Source: Natronococcus roseus
GTDB taxonomy: Archaea > Halobacteriota > Halobacteria > Halobacteriales > Natrialbaceae
Length of the DNA: 64,000 nucleotides
Assembly (NCBI RefSeq): GCF_043677095.1
Contig: NZ_JBHLJR010000006.1
Coordinates: 375,376-439,375 of the forward strand
Direction of reading: 5' to 3'
The notes beneath the pieces were generated by a model. That model was not told where the DNA came from and ran no database searches. It worked only from the letters and a program-made list of their open reading frames with translations. The first letter of the stretch is position 1. Each line of letters begins with the position of its first letter. The translations under genes and the position numbers were made by a program. Positions 44,020 to 53,473 of this stretch are shown in pieces.

Positions 44020-45024
44020 TCAGTGGTCGGGTGCGAGCGCTTCGATCGTCGCCTCGATCTCGTCGCGGTCGGCGCCGCGGGGAAACCCGATCGCGAGATC
44101 GTCGACGCCGTCGATAGCCGCGAACTTCTCGAGTTCCTCGCGGGCGCGCTCCGGCGTTCCCGCGGCGCCGAGGTCGTCGAGCAGCGCACCGGGGATCCGA
44201 TCGACGGCACGGTCCTGTTCGCCGCTGGCCCACGCGGCGGCGATCTCGTTGGCCGCCTCCTCGTACCCCTGACGGGCGAGTGACTCCCGATAGTATGTTC
44301 CCATCGCACCGACGTAAAACGCCAGATGCCGGCGTGCGAGATCGCGAGCGCGGTCGCCGTCCTCGAGCGCACACGCCGTCACCGAAAGCGTGACCCGAAC
44401 GTCGCCGGGATCGCGGTCGCCGAGTTCCATCCCGCGCCGGAGATCCTCGAGACGGTCCGCGAGCCCGTCGGGGGTGAAGACGATGGCGTGCCAGCCGTCG
44501 GCGAACCGTCCGGCGAGCTCGACAGATTTTGGTCCCATTCCCGCGGCGTCGATCGGGACGGGTTCGGACGGGGGCTCACAGCGCAGTCGAAACCCCGCCA
44601 GCGAGAAGATGTCACCGTCGTAGTTGACCGTCTCTCCGCTCATCACCGCGCGCATGATTTCAAGGTACTCGCGGGTCCGCCGGAGGGGGCGGTCGAACTC
44701 GACGCCGTGCCAGCCCTCGATGACGGCGGGGCCGCTCGGCGCAATTCCGGCCCGAAGCCGTCCGTCGGCGACCTCCTGGAGGGTCGTCATCGTCTGGCCG
44801 AGCAACGCTGGCGATCGGGAGTAGACGTTGACGATGCTCGGGCCGAGCCCGATCTCGTCGGTCTCTCGAGCCATCGCGGTCAGGACGGTGACCGCGTCCC
44901 GGCCCCACGTCTCGGGGAGCCAGGCGTACTCGTAGCCGTGGGACTCGCCGAGCGCCGCGAGTTCGACGAGCGAGTCAACCGAGGGCTGTGCTGCGACCGG
45001 AAGGTGAAGGCTTCTGTCTGTCAT
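44020..45024 (-). CDS. F420-type luciferase-like oxidoreductase (LLM family)
   Basis: 334 aa from the ATG at 45024 (MTDRSLHLPVAAQPS). A TIM-barrel enzyme of the bacterial-luciferase/Mer group. Typical segments are YEYAWLPETWGRDAVTVLTA, IGLGPSIVNVYSRSPALLGQ and RLRAGIAPSGPAVIEGWHGV. It resembles the haloarchaeal NP1902A-like subfamily, thought to use coenzyme F420; the substrate is unknown. It stands alone, divergent from the binding-protein gene at 45257. Confidence 0.88.
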   Translation of the reverse strand: MTDRSLHLPVAAQPSVDSLVELAALGESHGYEYAWLPETWGRDAVTVLTAMARETDEIGLGPSIVNVYSRSPALLGQTMTTLQEVADGRLRAGIAPSGPAVIEGWHGVEFDRPLRRTREYLEIMRAVMSGETVNYDGDIFSLAGFRLRCEPPSEPVPIDAAGMGPKSVELAGRFADGWHAIVFTPDGLADRLEDLRRGMELGDRDPGDVRVTLSVTACALEDGDRARDLARRHLAFYVGAMGTYYRESLARQGYEEAANEIAAAWASGEQDRAVDRIPGALLDDLGAAGTPERAREELEKFAAIDGVDDLAIGFPRGADRDEIEATIEALAPDH

Positions 45025-45256
45025 CGGAATCACGCTGTCGGCCTCCGACGCGTTCGATCGCGGACCGATCGGTCCCAGTCAGGAGTCGCGACGGGAGACG
45101 GATCTGACGTACACAATCAACTCTCTTAACGTTTCCTCCGCCTAGCAGAGCTGCTCCAGGTCGTGATATGGCGCGGTAGATCCCTCATACAGTGGATATA
45201 CGAGTTGTCGCTTCGAGAGTAAGTCCTATACACCGCGGTACCATACCGTTCCGTAT

Positions 45257-47002
45257 ATGGAGGACGTCGGTTCTCCGACGACGCGTCGGAGAGTACTCGC
45301 GGGGACCGCCACCGGTATCGCCGGCTCGCTCGCCGGCTGCACCGAGAGGCTCTGGTCCCGCGCCGAGAGTCCCGGTCCGGACCAGGTCTCGCTGACGATC
45401 AAGGCGGTCCCCGCGGACGACGACATCATCGCCGCGAAGATCGCGAGCCAGCTCCGGGAGAATTTCGAGACTGCCGGAATCGACGCGACGTTCGAGCCGA
45501 TCGCCAAAGCGGAGTTACACCGCAACGTTCTGCTGGAGGGCGATTACGACGTCTTCGTCACCAGACACGACGGGATCGACGAGTACGACGCGCTTCGCGG
45601 GCTGTTGCACTCTCGGTACGCCACCGAAGCGGGCTGGCAGAACCCGTTTCAGTTCTCGGACGTTACCGCCGACGATCTGCTCGAGACCCAGCTTACCACC
45701 GCGGACGAGGACCGCGACCGGGTGATTTCGGAGCTGTTCGACCACCTCACCGAGACGGTCCCGTACACGACCGTCGCCTTTCCGTCCCGAATCGGCGCCG
45801 TCGGAGCGACGCTGTCGGAGACCGTTTCGGGCCCGCCGTACCAACCGATCGACTACCTCGAGATTCTCTCGGAGCCTCCCGACGAGGGGCCACAGGACCG
45901 CCCGCTCGAGGTCGGCGTCTTCGGCGAGGCGCTCACCAGCCGACTGAACCCGATCGTCGTCGACTCCAACCAGATTCCCGCGCTGTTGGCGCTGCTCTAC
46001 GACCCGCTCGTGTATCGAACCGACGACGGGGCGATCCCCTGGCTGGCCGAGGACGTCGAGTGGGATGGCGGCTCGCTGCTCGAGGCGAGAGTCACCCTGC
46101 GAGACGACCAGCGCTGGCACGACGGGGAGTCTCTCGATGCCGAGGACGTCGCGTTCACCCATCGGTTCCTTCGAGATACGTCCCTCGGCGAGACCGAGAG
46201 CGGCGTCCCCGCACCCCAGTATCGGGGCCAGCAGAGTCTCGTCGAGAGCGTCGAGGCGGTCGACTCCCGGACGGTCGAGTTCTCGCTTCGGACCACGAAC
46301 CGAGAGACGGCGATCCGTGCGCTTCAGATTCCGGTGTTGCCCGCTCACGTCTGGGAACCCCGGTCGACCGTCGTCGGCGAACGCCAGACCGAGGCGCTCG
46401 TCCACGACAACGAGGAACCGATCGGTTCTGGACTGTTCGAACTCGAGGCAGTCACCGACGACACCGAGGTGGAGCTGGTTCCGTTTACCGATCACGTCTT
46501 CTACGACGCGGACGATCGGCCCTCGGTCCTCGAGGAGTTTCCGCAGTTCGACGGGATTAGGTTCGTCGTCGCGCCGAACTCGGGGGCAGTCGTCGACCTG
46601 CTCGAGGAGGAGGAGATCGACCTCACGGGGACCCCGCTTCCGGCCGACGAGACCGGACGGGTCAGCGATCTTCCGGGTCGGTCCGTGCTAACCGAACAGA
46701 CCGACGAGTTCTACATGATCGGCTACAACAGCCACCACGAACAGCTCGGCAACCCCAACTTCCGCCGGCTTCTCTCGCGATTGCTCGACCGGGATCACGC
46801 CGCTGCCGAGTTGCTCGACGGATTCGCGGAGCCGGCCCGATCGCTGAGTTCGCTGTTCGGGGTTCGCGAAAGCGAACTGACCGACGAGGAGACCGAACTC
46901 ACCGCGTTTCCGGGCTCGGACGGCGAGGTCGACGCGGAGGAGGCACGATCGCTCTTCGAGGCCGAAAACTATCGGTACGAGGACGGCGCTCTGCTCGAGT
47001 GA
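45257..47002 (+). CDS. oligopeptide-type ABC binding lipoprotein (SBP family 5)
   Basis: 581 aa. A Tat lipoprotein signal, PTTRRRVLAGTATGIAGSLA then GC (lipid-anchored cysteine about residue 28). The SBP_bac_5 domain includes LRDDQRWHDGESLDAEDVAF, the family hallmark. A preceding segment of about 170 residues (35-205) is atypical and may be an extra lobe. No permease or ATPase follows, so it is an orphan receptor that must share a transporter or act alone. A TATA-like CCTATAC lies about 27 nt upstream. Confidence 0.88.
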   Translation: MEDVGSPTTRRRVLAGTATGIAGSLAGCTERLWSRAESPGPDQVSLTIKAVPADDDIIAAKIASQLRENFETAGIDATFEPIAKAELHRNVLLEGDYDVFVTRHDGIDEYDALRGLLHSRYATEAGWQNPFQFSDVTADDLLETQLTTADEDRDRVISELFDHLTETVPYTTVAFPSRIGAVGATLSETVSGPPYQPIDYLEILSEPPDEGPQDRPLEVGVFGEALTSRLNPIVVDSNQIPALLALLYDPLVYRTDDGAIPWLAEDVEWDGGSLLEARVTLRDDQRWHDGESLDAEDVAFTHRFLRDTSLGETESGVPAPQYRGQQSLVESVEAVDSRTVEFSLRTTNRETAIRALQIPVLPAHVWEPRSTVVGERQTEALVHDNEEPIGSGLFELEAVTDDTEVELVPFTDHVFYDADDRPSVLEEFPQFDGIRFVVAPNSGAVVDLLEEEEIDLTGTPLPADETGRVSDLPGRSVLTEQTDEFYMIGYNSHHEQLGNPNFRRLLSRLLDRDHAAAELLDGFAEPARSLSSLFGVRESELTDEETELTAFPGSDGEVDAEEARSLFEAENYRYEDGALLE

Positions 47003-47166
47003 GACCGTCTATCGTCCCGAGTACCCGGACGGTCTGCCGTCCCGAGTAGCCGGAACGACCGTCGCACGGCTCGCGCTCGCTCCGACGGCGATGTCCAGTC
47101 GCCCGTACGAGTCGGCGATGATCCGACCGGGCCGTATTAATGTCTCCCGCGACGTACGTATCCCGT

Positions 47167-48042
47167 ATGACCCTCGCCCAGGTCGTCCTCGAGCTCGCGC
47201 TCGTCGTGACGACGATGCTCGTCACGGCGACGCTCGTGTTCGTCGGGCCCCGCCGTCTCGTCGCCGCGGTTCGGGGCTATCGATGGCGACTGGAGGCCTG
47301 CCTGCTGCCGATCGCCGCGCTCGGAGTCGTGCTCGCGTTGCGGTGGTCCACCCGGGACGTCGTCCTGCGTCTCGAGCGTCGGGTGGTCGGACACAACATC
47401 ACTCACACGCTGTTCGCACTGGAGCAGCGACTGCTCGGCGAGACGCCGGTCGTCCTCCTCCAGTCGATCCAGACCGAGGCGCTGACGGAGTTCTTCGTCT
47501 TCATCTACATCTACGGCTACGCGTTCCTGTTGCTGTTCCCGATCGTCGCCTACTTCGCGCTCGAGGAGATGGAGGAGCTGTCGACGCTGTTGCTCGCGTT
47601 TACGGCCAACTACGGGATCGGCCTGGTCTGTTACATGCTCTTTATCGCCTACGGTCCCCGGAACTTCGATCCGCTGGTGTTCGAACCGCTGCTGTACGAC
47701 GCCTTCCCGCAGTCGCGGACGCTCACCAATCAGGTCAACCAGAACACGAACGTCTTCCCCTCGCTGCACACGTCGTTATCGATGACGGTGTTCTTCCTAG
47801 CTTGGTTGACTCGCGACCGGTACCCGCTGTGGGTTCCGCTGTCGGGCTTTCTCGCCGTCAGCGTCGCGCTGTCGACGATGTATTTAGGTATTCACTGGTT
47901 CCTAGACGTCGTCGCGGGGACCGTCCTTGCCCTGGTCAGCGTCTACATCGGCGTCAACTACACCGTCGACGGGATCGTCTCCACCGGCCGCCGATACCTC
48001 GCCAGACGATTCGATCGGCTCGGGAAGCCAGGGAGCGAGTGA
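47167..48042 (+). CDS. PAP2/Aur1-like membrane phosphatase or phosphotransferase
   Basis: 291 aa from the ATG at 47167, supported by GTATTAATG about 29 nt upstream; an in-frame ATG at 47140 is the alternative. About six helices. The PAP2 motifs are PSLHTS (198-203) and GIHWFLDVVAG (H243, D247). The arrangement resembles inositol-phosphorylceramide synthase (Aur1)-type enzymes rather than soluble phosphatases. In archaea such enzymes could act on isoprenoid or lipid phosphates. The exact reaction is unknown. Confidence 0.85.
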   Translation: MTLAQVVLELALVVTTMLVTATLVFVGPRRLVAAVRGYRWRLEACLLPIAALGVVLALRWSTRDVVLRLERRVVGHNITHTLFALEQRLLGETPVVLLQSIQTEALTEFFVFIYIYGYAFLLLFPIVAYFALEEMEELSTLLLAFTANYGIGLVCYMLFIAYGPRNFDPLVFEPLLYDAFPQSRTLTNQVNQNTNVFPSLHTSLSMTVFFLAWLTRDRYPLWVPLSGFLAVSVALSTMYLGIHWFLDVVAGTVLALVSVYIGVNYTVDGIVSTGRRYLARRFDRLGKPGSE

Positions 48043-48096
48043 GTCCCAATCGAGTAAGGGTCCAAAACTTTGCCCCCTAGCCGTGTCGCACCGAAT

Positions 48097-49515
48097 ATGA
48101 TCGTTCACTGGCACCGCAAGGACCTGCGGGGCGTCGACAACCGCGCCCTCGCCCGGGCTGCCCGAGCCGATCGGGTCGTCCCCGTGTTCGTTCTCGACCC
48201 GACGATTCTCGAGTACGCCTCGCCGATCCGCGTCGCCTGTCTCCTCGAGGCGCTCGCCGACCTCCGGGCGTGGTACCGCGACCGCGGCTCCGATCTCCTC
48301 GTCGTCCGCGGGAACGCGAGGGAGGTGATTCCCTCACTCGCAGCCGAGCGCGACGCCGCTCGAGTGGTCTGGAACGAGGACTACAGCGGACTCGCCGCCG
48401 AGCGCGACGAGGCGGTCCGGGCGGCCCTCGAGGAGGAGGGGATCGATCACGACTCGGTCACGGACGGCCTTCACCACGAGCCAGGATCGATCTCGCCGAA
48501 CGAGGGCGACCACTACTCGGTGTTTTCCTACTTCTGGAAGAAGTGGCGCGACCGGGAGAAGGCCGATCCCGCGCCGGCGCCGACAGCCGACGAGCTCGCC
48601 GACCTCGAGGACGCAAGCGAGAGCGAGGCCAACCCAATCCCGTCACTCTCGGAACTCGGGTTCGACGAGCCCGACGCCGACCCCCCAACAGTAAGCCGCG
48701 ACGCGGCGCGGGAACGCCTCGAGACGTTCTGCTCGGACGCGATCTACCGCTACGCGGACGAACGGGACGTTCCCGCGGCCGGGACGACCTCCCGCCTGTC
48801 GACGCACCTCAAGTGGGGAACGATCGGCCCCCGGGAGGTGTCCGTCGAAACCGAACGGGCGCTCGAGGACGCGCCCGACGAGGACGCCCGTGAGAGCGTC
48901 GTCGCGTTTCGCCGGCAGCTAGCGTTCCGGGAGTTCTACGTTCACCTGCTGGCGTTCAACCCCGAGACCGTCACGGAGGATTTCAGCGGCTACGAGAGCG
49001 ACCTCGAGTGGCGAAACGATCCGGACGAACTGGCAGCCTGGCGGGCTGGTGAGACCGGGTACCCGATCGTCGACGCCGGAATGCGCCAGCTTCGGTCCGA
49101 GGGATGGGTCCACAACCGGGTCCGGATGCTCGTCGCCTCGTTTCTGACGAAGGATCTGCTGGTCGACTGGCGCGAGGGGTACGACTGGTACCGGCACTAC
49201 CTCGCTGATCACGAGACCTCGAGCGACGTCGCCGGCTGGCAGTGGGCGGCTTCGACCGGAGCGGACGCTCAGCCGTACTTTCGGGTGTTCAATCCGACGA
49301 AACAGGGTCGAGAGTACGACCCCGACGCTGCTTACATCCGGGAACACGTCCCCGAACTCGAGGACGTCCCGGCTGATCGGATCCACGAGTGGCCCGACCT
49401 CGACACCGAGGAACGAGCCGAACTCGCCCCCGACTACCCCGAGCCGATCGTCGACCACGCGAACAGGCGGGAGGAGGCGATCGCGACGTTCGAGGACGCC
49501 CGCGACGAGGAGTAG
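48097..49515 (+). CDS. phr: deoxyribodipyrimidine photolyase
   Basis: 472 aa from the ATG at 48097 (MIVHWHRKDLRG). Repairs UV pyrimidine dimers in light. The N-terminal antenna domain (about 1-125) is followed by the FAD-binding helical domain with FRRQLAFREFYVHLL, GYPIVDAGMRQLRSEGWVHN, RMLVASFLTKDLLVDWREG and SDVAGWQWAASTGADAQPYF. The family asparagine/tryptophan residues around the flavin are intact, so an active CPD-type enzyme is likely, although cryptochrome-like function cannot be ruled out. Confidence 0.95.
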   Translation: MIVHWHRKDLRGVDNRALARAARADRVVPVFVLDPTILEYASPIRVACLLEALADLRAWYRDRGSDLLVVRGNAREVIPSLAAERDAARVVWNEDYSGLAAERDEAVRAALEEEGIDHDSVTDGLHHEPGSISPNEGDHYSVFSYFWKKWRDREKADPAPAPTADELADLEDASESEANPIPSLSELGFDEPDADPPTVSRDAARERLETFCSDAIYRYADERDVPAAGTTSRLSTHLKWGTIGPREVSVETERALEDAPDEDARESVVAFRRQLAFREFYVHLLAFNPETVTEDFSGYESDLEWRNDPDELAAWRAGETGYPIVDAGMRQLRSEGWVHNRVRMLVASFLTKDLLVDWREGYDWYRHYLADHETSSDVAGWQWAASTGADAQPYFRVFNPTKQGREYDPDAAYIREHVPELEDVPADRIHEWPDLDTEERAELAPDYPEPIVDHANRREEAIATFEDARDEE

Positions 49516-49590
49516 GCGGACCGTACTGGACGGTTGTCAGAAACGTACACGGACCACTACCCTTATTCGCAGGTGTCTGGTACTGCTCGT

Positions 49591-49893
49591 ATGACCGCTC
49601 CGAGCGATCCGTCGGCGGCCGACGGAGCGGACCGTCCGACGCGGGCGATCATCGAGGCAGTCGCCGAACACGAGGTGGTCGACGTGACGGCGATCGAGCC
49701 GCCGGCCTACGAACCGCTGTACGCCGTCGTTGATCCCGAGGCGCTCGACGCACTGTTCCGGAGCGATCCATCGACCGAGCTCTCACTCTCCTTCGAGTAC
49801 GCCGGATACGACGTCACCGTCTCCGGTAACGGCAGGGTCGACGTGACCGATCCGTCGACGGGGAAGACGATCGCCGACCGCTTTCGCGAGTGA
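49591..49893 (+). CDS. HalOD1 output domain protein
   Basis: 100 aa. The HalOD1 pattern is visible: a helix TRAIIEAVAEHEVVDVTAIE, then PLYAVVDPEALDALF and a C-terminal beta segment (LSFEYAGYDVTVSGNGRVDV). In haloarchaea this domain is found alone or as the output of signalling proteins; its mechanism is unknown. The ATG at 49591 is chosen because TTATT lies 27 nt upstream. An in-frame TTG at 49534 would add 19 residues. It is convergent with the Gfo/Idh gene, with 3 bp between stops. Confidence 0.85.
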   Translation: MTAPSDPSAADGADRPTRAIIEAVAEHEVVDVTAIEPPAYEPLYAVVDPEALDALFRSDPSTELSLSFEYAGYDVTVSGNGRVDVTDPSTGKTIADRFRE

Positions 49894-49896
49894 GCC

Positions 49897-50970
49897 TTAC
49901 TCCTGCTCGCCGATCGCGACCGTCCGTCCCGTCTCGCTCGAGCGGTAGATCCCGTCGATCACCCGCTGAACGGTAAGCGCCTGCTGGATGCTCTCGTCGC
50001 CGACCTCGCCGGCTGCGATCGAATCGAAGAACGATCGCTGCTCCTCGGTGTGGGTGTCGTTCTGTCTGGTCTCGATCGAGGTATCCTCGAGGTGGTCCGG
50101 GCCGGCGGTGCTCGCGGAGTGAACGGAGAGATCGCCGTCGAGGAGATCGAACACCGCGGCGGACTCGGTTCCGCGGACGACGAACTCGTTGTTCTCCGGG
50201 CGGTTGGTCGCCCAGGCGACCTCGAGCGAGATCGTTCGGTCGTCGTCGGTCCGAATGAACGCGCTGGCGGAGTCGTCGACGTCGAAGCCGGCCGGCCCGG
50301 CGTCGTCGCCCCACATGTCCAGGTAGGCGTACTCCTCTCGAGAGCCGAACTCGCCGCGGGTGACGCCGGTTACCTCCGCGATGGGAGGGTCGCCGAGCAG
50401 GTACAGCGAGAGGTCGATGGCGTGAACGCCGAGGTCGATCAGTGCGCCGCCGCCCGCGATCTGGCGCCGGGTGAACCACGACCCGCGTCCCGGTATTCCC
50501 CGTCGGCGCACGTAGTTCGCCTCGACGTGTGACACGTCGCCGAGCTCGCCCCGTTCGATCCGGTTTCTGACGATCCGAACCGTGTTCGCGAACCGATTGT
50601 TGAACCCGACCATGCAGTAGCCGTCGCTGTCGGCCGCAGCGCTCGCGATCCGTTCGGCGCTCTCGAGGGAGTGAGCGAGCGGCTTCTCGAGGAGGACGTG
50701 CAGGCCCCGGTCGAAGGCGTCGACCGCGTACTCCTCGTGGTACTTGTTCGGCGTCGTGATGATGACGGCGTCGACGGCGTCGTACAGTTCGTGGTGATCG
50801 TCGTAGACGTCGACGTCGTATCGACGGGCGAAACGGGTTCGTGCGTCGGCCGCGACGTCCATCCCGCCGACCAGCGGAACGTCGAGCTCGAGGAGGCGTT
50901 CGGCGTGGTAGCGCCCGATGTTCCCGAGTCCGACGATACCGGTTCTGATGTCGCCTCGTGGTGTTGTCAT
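49897..50970 (-). CDS. Gfo/Idh/MocA family sugar dehydrogenase
   Basis: 357 aa from the ATG at 50970 (MTTPRGDIRTGIVGLGNIGR). The Rossmann loop GIVGLGNIG is at 11-19 and the catalytic lysine lies in EKPLAH (K96). The C-terminal alpha/beta domain (about 125-350) includes GGGALIDLGVHAIDL. The NAD(P)-dependent oxidation of a sugar or polyol is likely. It lies downstream of the sugar ABC transporter genes on the same strand (229-bp gap), which suggests that it acts on the imported sugar. Confidence 0.9.
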   Translation of the reverse strand: MTTPRGDIRTGIVGLGNIGRYHAERLLELDVPLVGGMDVAADARTRFARRYDVDVYDDHHELYDAVDAVIITTPNKYHEEYAVDAFDRGLHVLLEKPLAHSLESAERIASAAADSDGYCMVGFNNRFANTVRIVRNRIERGELGDVSHVEANYVRRRGIPGRGSWFTRRQIAGGGALIDLGVHAIDLSLYLLGDPPIAEVTGVTRGEFGSREEYAYLDMWGDDAGPAGFDVDDSASAFIRTDDDRTISLEVAWATNRPENNEFVVRGTESAAVFDLLDGDLSVHSASTAGPDHLEDTSIETRQNDTHTEEQRSFFDSIAAGEVGDESIQQALTVQRVIDGIYRSSETGRTVAIGEQE

Positions 50971-51199
50971 GTGGTATGCGTTGGGGGTGTGGTGGTTCGC
51001 TCGGCGGTTCGAATCCGGGATTCGTGCGGAGCTTTGTATTCGATTTCCTTTGTTCCGTCGTTCGTTCACTGACGCCTCCCGTGGCACGAACGCGTTTCGC
51101 TGTGTCTACTGATAGCTATCCTCGATGTAGGTGAGTCTATCGGCCCGCCGCTGCCGTCCGGTTGCGGTCGAAACCATCGGATCGGTAACGAAACGAAAC

Positions 51200-52387
51200 T
51201 CAGTCTTCGGCTTCCGTCGGCGCCGTTCCCGGCTCCGATCCCGACTGATCGGCGATCCCGTGAACGAGCGCCTCGCCGCTCGCGGTGTCGAACAGGTGGA
51301 TCTTCGACCCGTCCAGAACGACCTCGAGGGTCTCGTCCTCTCGAATGTCGGTGTCCGGCGAGACGCTCATCAGGAGCTGATCCGGGGAGTCAAGCGGGTC
51401 CTCCTCCATCGTCCGTTCGGCCCCCTCGTCGAGCACGAGGTAGACGAAGATCTCGTCGCCCATCGGCTCGAGCACGTCGGTCGTCACCTCGATCCCCTTC
51501 GTCGGTCGGGAGAGATCGTCGGCGTCCCTCGAGAGGTGGACGTCCTCGGGCCGGACCCCGAGTGTCACGTCGTCGCCGACGCCGACGCCGGCCACTCCCG
51601 CGGGGTCGAACTCGAGCGTGAAGTTCTTCGTCTCGAGGCCGTCGGCGACGACCCCGCCCTGGACGAAGTTCATCGACGGCGAGCCGATGAAGCCGGCGAC
51701 GAACAGGTTCGCGGGCTCGTTGTAACAGACCAGGGGCGGATCGATCTGCTGGAGTTCGCCCGCGTTGATGACGGCGATCCGATCGGACATCGTCATCGCC
51801 TCGGCCTGATCGTGCGTGACGTAGATGATCGTCGTCTCCAGTTCGCGGTGGAGTCGCTGGAGTTCGGTTCGCATGTGAACCCGGAGTTTGGCGTCCAGGT
51901 TCGCGAGCGGCTCGTCCATCAGGAAGACGTCCGGGTTGCGGACGATCGCCCGGGCGATCGCGACCCGCTGGCGCTGGCCGCCGGACATCTCGTCGGGCAT
52001 CCGATCGAGCATTCCCTCGAGCTGGACGATGTCGGCGGCCTCCTCGACGCGACGTTCGACCTCCTCGTCGTCGAACGTCCGCAAGCGGAGGCCGAAGGAG
52101 ACGTTGTCGAAGACGTCCATGTGTGGAAACAGCGCGATGTTCTGGAAGACCATCGCGACGCCCCGATCCTTGGGTGCGAGGTTCGTGACGTCGGTGTCGC
52201 CGATGTACACCGTTCCCTCCGAGGGACGAGTCAACCCGGCGATGATCTCCATCGTGGTCGACTTCCCGCAGCCGGAGGGGCCCACGAGGCAGACGAACTC
52301 CCCGTCCTCGATCTCGACGTTCATATCGTCGACCGCGACGACGTCGTCGTAGCGTTTCGTAACGTGTTCGAGTCGTACTCGTGCCAT
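51200..52387 (-). CDS. sugar ABC transporter ATPase (MalK/UgpC type)
   Basis: 395 aa. Walker A GPSGCGKST is at 36-44, signature SGGQRQR at 135-141 and Walker B FLMDEP at 155-160, followed by the switch histidine in THDQAEAMT. The C-terminal OB-fold regulatory domain (about 240-390) contains LGVRPEDVHL, typical of carbohydrate importers. The gene starts 6 bp after the end of the second permease. It powers the transporter encoded at 52394-55945. Confidence 0.95.
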   Translation of the reverse strand: MARVRLEHVTKRYDDVVAVDDMNVEIEDGEFVCLVGPSGCGKSTTMEIIAGLTRPSEGTVYIGDTDVTNLAPKDRGVAMVFQNIALFPHMDVFDNVSFGLRLRTFDDEEVERRVEEAADIVQLEGMLDRMPDEMSGGQRQRVAIARAIVRNPDVFLMDEPLANLDAKLRVHMRTELQRLHRELETTIIYVTHDQAEAMTMSDRIAVINAGELQQIDPPLVCYNEPANLFVAGFIGSPSMNFVQGGVVADGLETKNFTLEFDPAGVAGVGVGDDVTLGVRPEDVHLSRDADDLSRPTKGIEVTTDVLEPMGDEIFVYLVLDEGAERTMEEDPLDSPDQLLMSVSPDTDIREDETLEVVLDGSKIHLFDTASGEALVHGIADQSGSEPGTAPTEAED

Positions 52388-52393
52388 AGTGTC

Positions 52394-53473
52394 TTACTCC
52401 TTGAGCGCGCCCGCGGTGAGCCCGCTGACGATCTTCTCCTGGGCCACGATCACGAGGATCGCGACCGGGAGCACGCCGATGATGCTCGCGGCGGCCATCA
52501 GGTTGAACAGGATCTCGTACTGGCCCTGGTAGCCAAGAATGCCCTCGAGGATCGGCGCCCAGTTCGCCGGTTCGCCGTCGGTCATCAGATACGAAAAGAA
52601 GAACTCGTTGTACACCGCGATGAACGTCAACACGCCGGCGGTCGCGACCCCGGGCGCCGACAGCGGGATGATGACCCGAAACAGCGCGCCTAATCGGGTG
52701 GTTCCCTCGACCCTCGCGGCGTCCTCGAGCCCGTCGGGGATCTGGGCGTAGAACGTCGTGAGGATGAAGATCGCCAGCGGCATGAAGATCGCCGAGATCG
52801 GCATCACCATCGCGCCCGGCGTGTTGTACAGCGTCCCATCGCTCATGACAGGCTCGAGGATCTCGACGGGGGTGTTGAACAGGTCGTTCAGCGGGATGAA
52901 AAACGCCGCCGGCGGGAAGAACGATACGACCAACACGAGCAGCATCAGCGGCGTCTTCCCCGGGAATTCGAGCCGACCGAAGGCGTAGCCGGCCAGGCTC
53001 GCGACGACCAGCACCAGCACCGTCGAGGCCGTCGCGATAACGAAGCTGTTGAACATGTACCAGTGGAACGGCAGGGTCTGGAACACCTCGACGAACGCGC
53101 CCGGGTTGAACCCGTTCGGCGTGAAGACGATGTCCTGAAGCTGCCCCTCGGGCGTGAGCGCGACCATCAGGAGCCAGTAGAAGGGAAACAGCGTCGTAAA
53201 CAGGAAGAAGATCGCCGCAACGTAGAACATCGCCCGGTAGACGCGCTGGGGATCCTGAATCGAGCGGTCGACCCACCGCGAGAACGGGCCGCGATCGAGT
53301 TCGGCGTCGCCGCCGGCCCCGAGTGTCGCGCCACCGTCGGCGAGCCGGGTTCGAGGGACCCCGTCCGGACGGTATCGGTCGGATCTCCTCCCGTCTCGGC
53401 AGGGTCCGGGGACGCGGTCGCCCTCTCTAGGATCGGTTCCGTCATCGTTCCGTCTGCGGTCGTTCGGGCTCAT
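52394..53473 (-). CDS. sugar ABC transporter permease (MalG type)
   Basis: 359 aa. The ATG at 53473 overlaps the stop of the upstream permease by one base (ATCA on the plus strand), showing coupling. A hydrophilic N-terminal region of about 80 residues is unusually long for the family. Six helices follow, with the EAA loop DAARVEGTTRLGALFRVIIP about 100 residues from the end. It pairs with the permease at 53473-54504. Confidence 0.93.
   Translation of the reverse strand: MSPNDRRRNDDGTDPREGDRVPGPCRDGRRSDRYRPDGVPRTRLADGGATLGAGGDAELDRGPFSRWVDRSIQDPQRVYRAMFYVAAIFFLFTTLFPFYWLLMVALTPEGQLQDIVFTPNGFNPGAFVEVFQTLPFHWYMFNSFVIATASTVLVLVVASLAGYAFGRLEFPGKTPLMLLVLVVSFFPPAAFFIPLNDLFNTPVEILEPVMSDGTLYNTPGAMVMPISAIFMPLAIFILTTFYAQIPDGLEDAARVEGTTRLGALFRVIIPLSAPGVATAGVLTFIAVYNEFFFSYLMTDGEPANWAPILEGILGYQGQYEILFNLMAAASIIGVLPVAILVIVAQEKIVSGLTAGALKE

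Noticed and set aside
51006..51016. GGTTCGAATCC, like the T-loop of a tRNA
   Set aside because: No acceptor stem, D-loop or anticodon arm can be formed around it; it lies in the leader of the Gfo/Idh gene.
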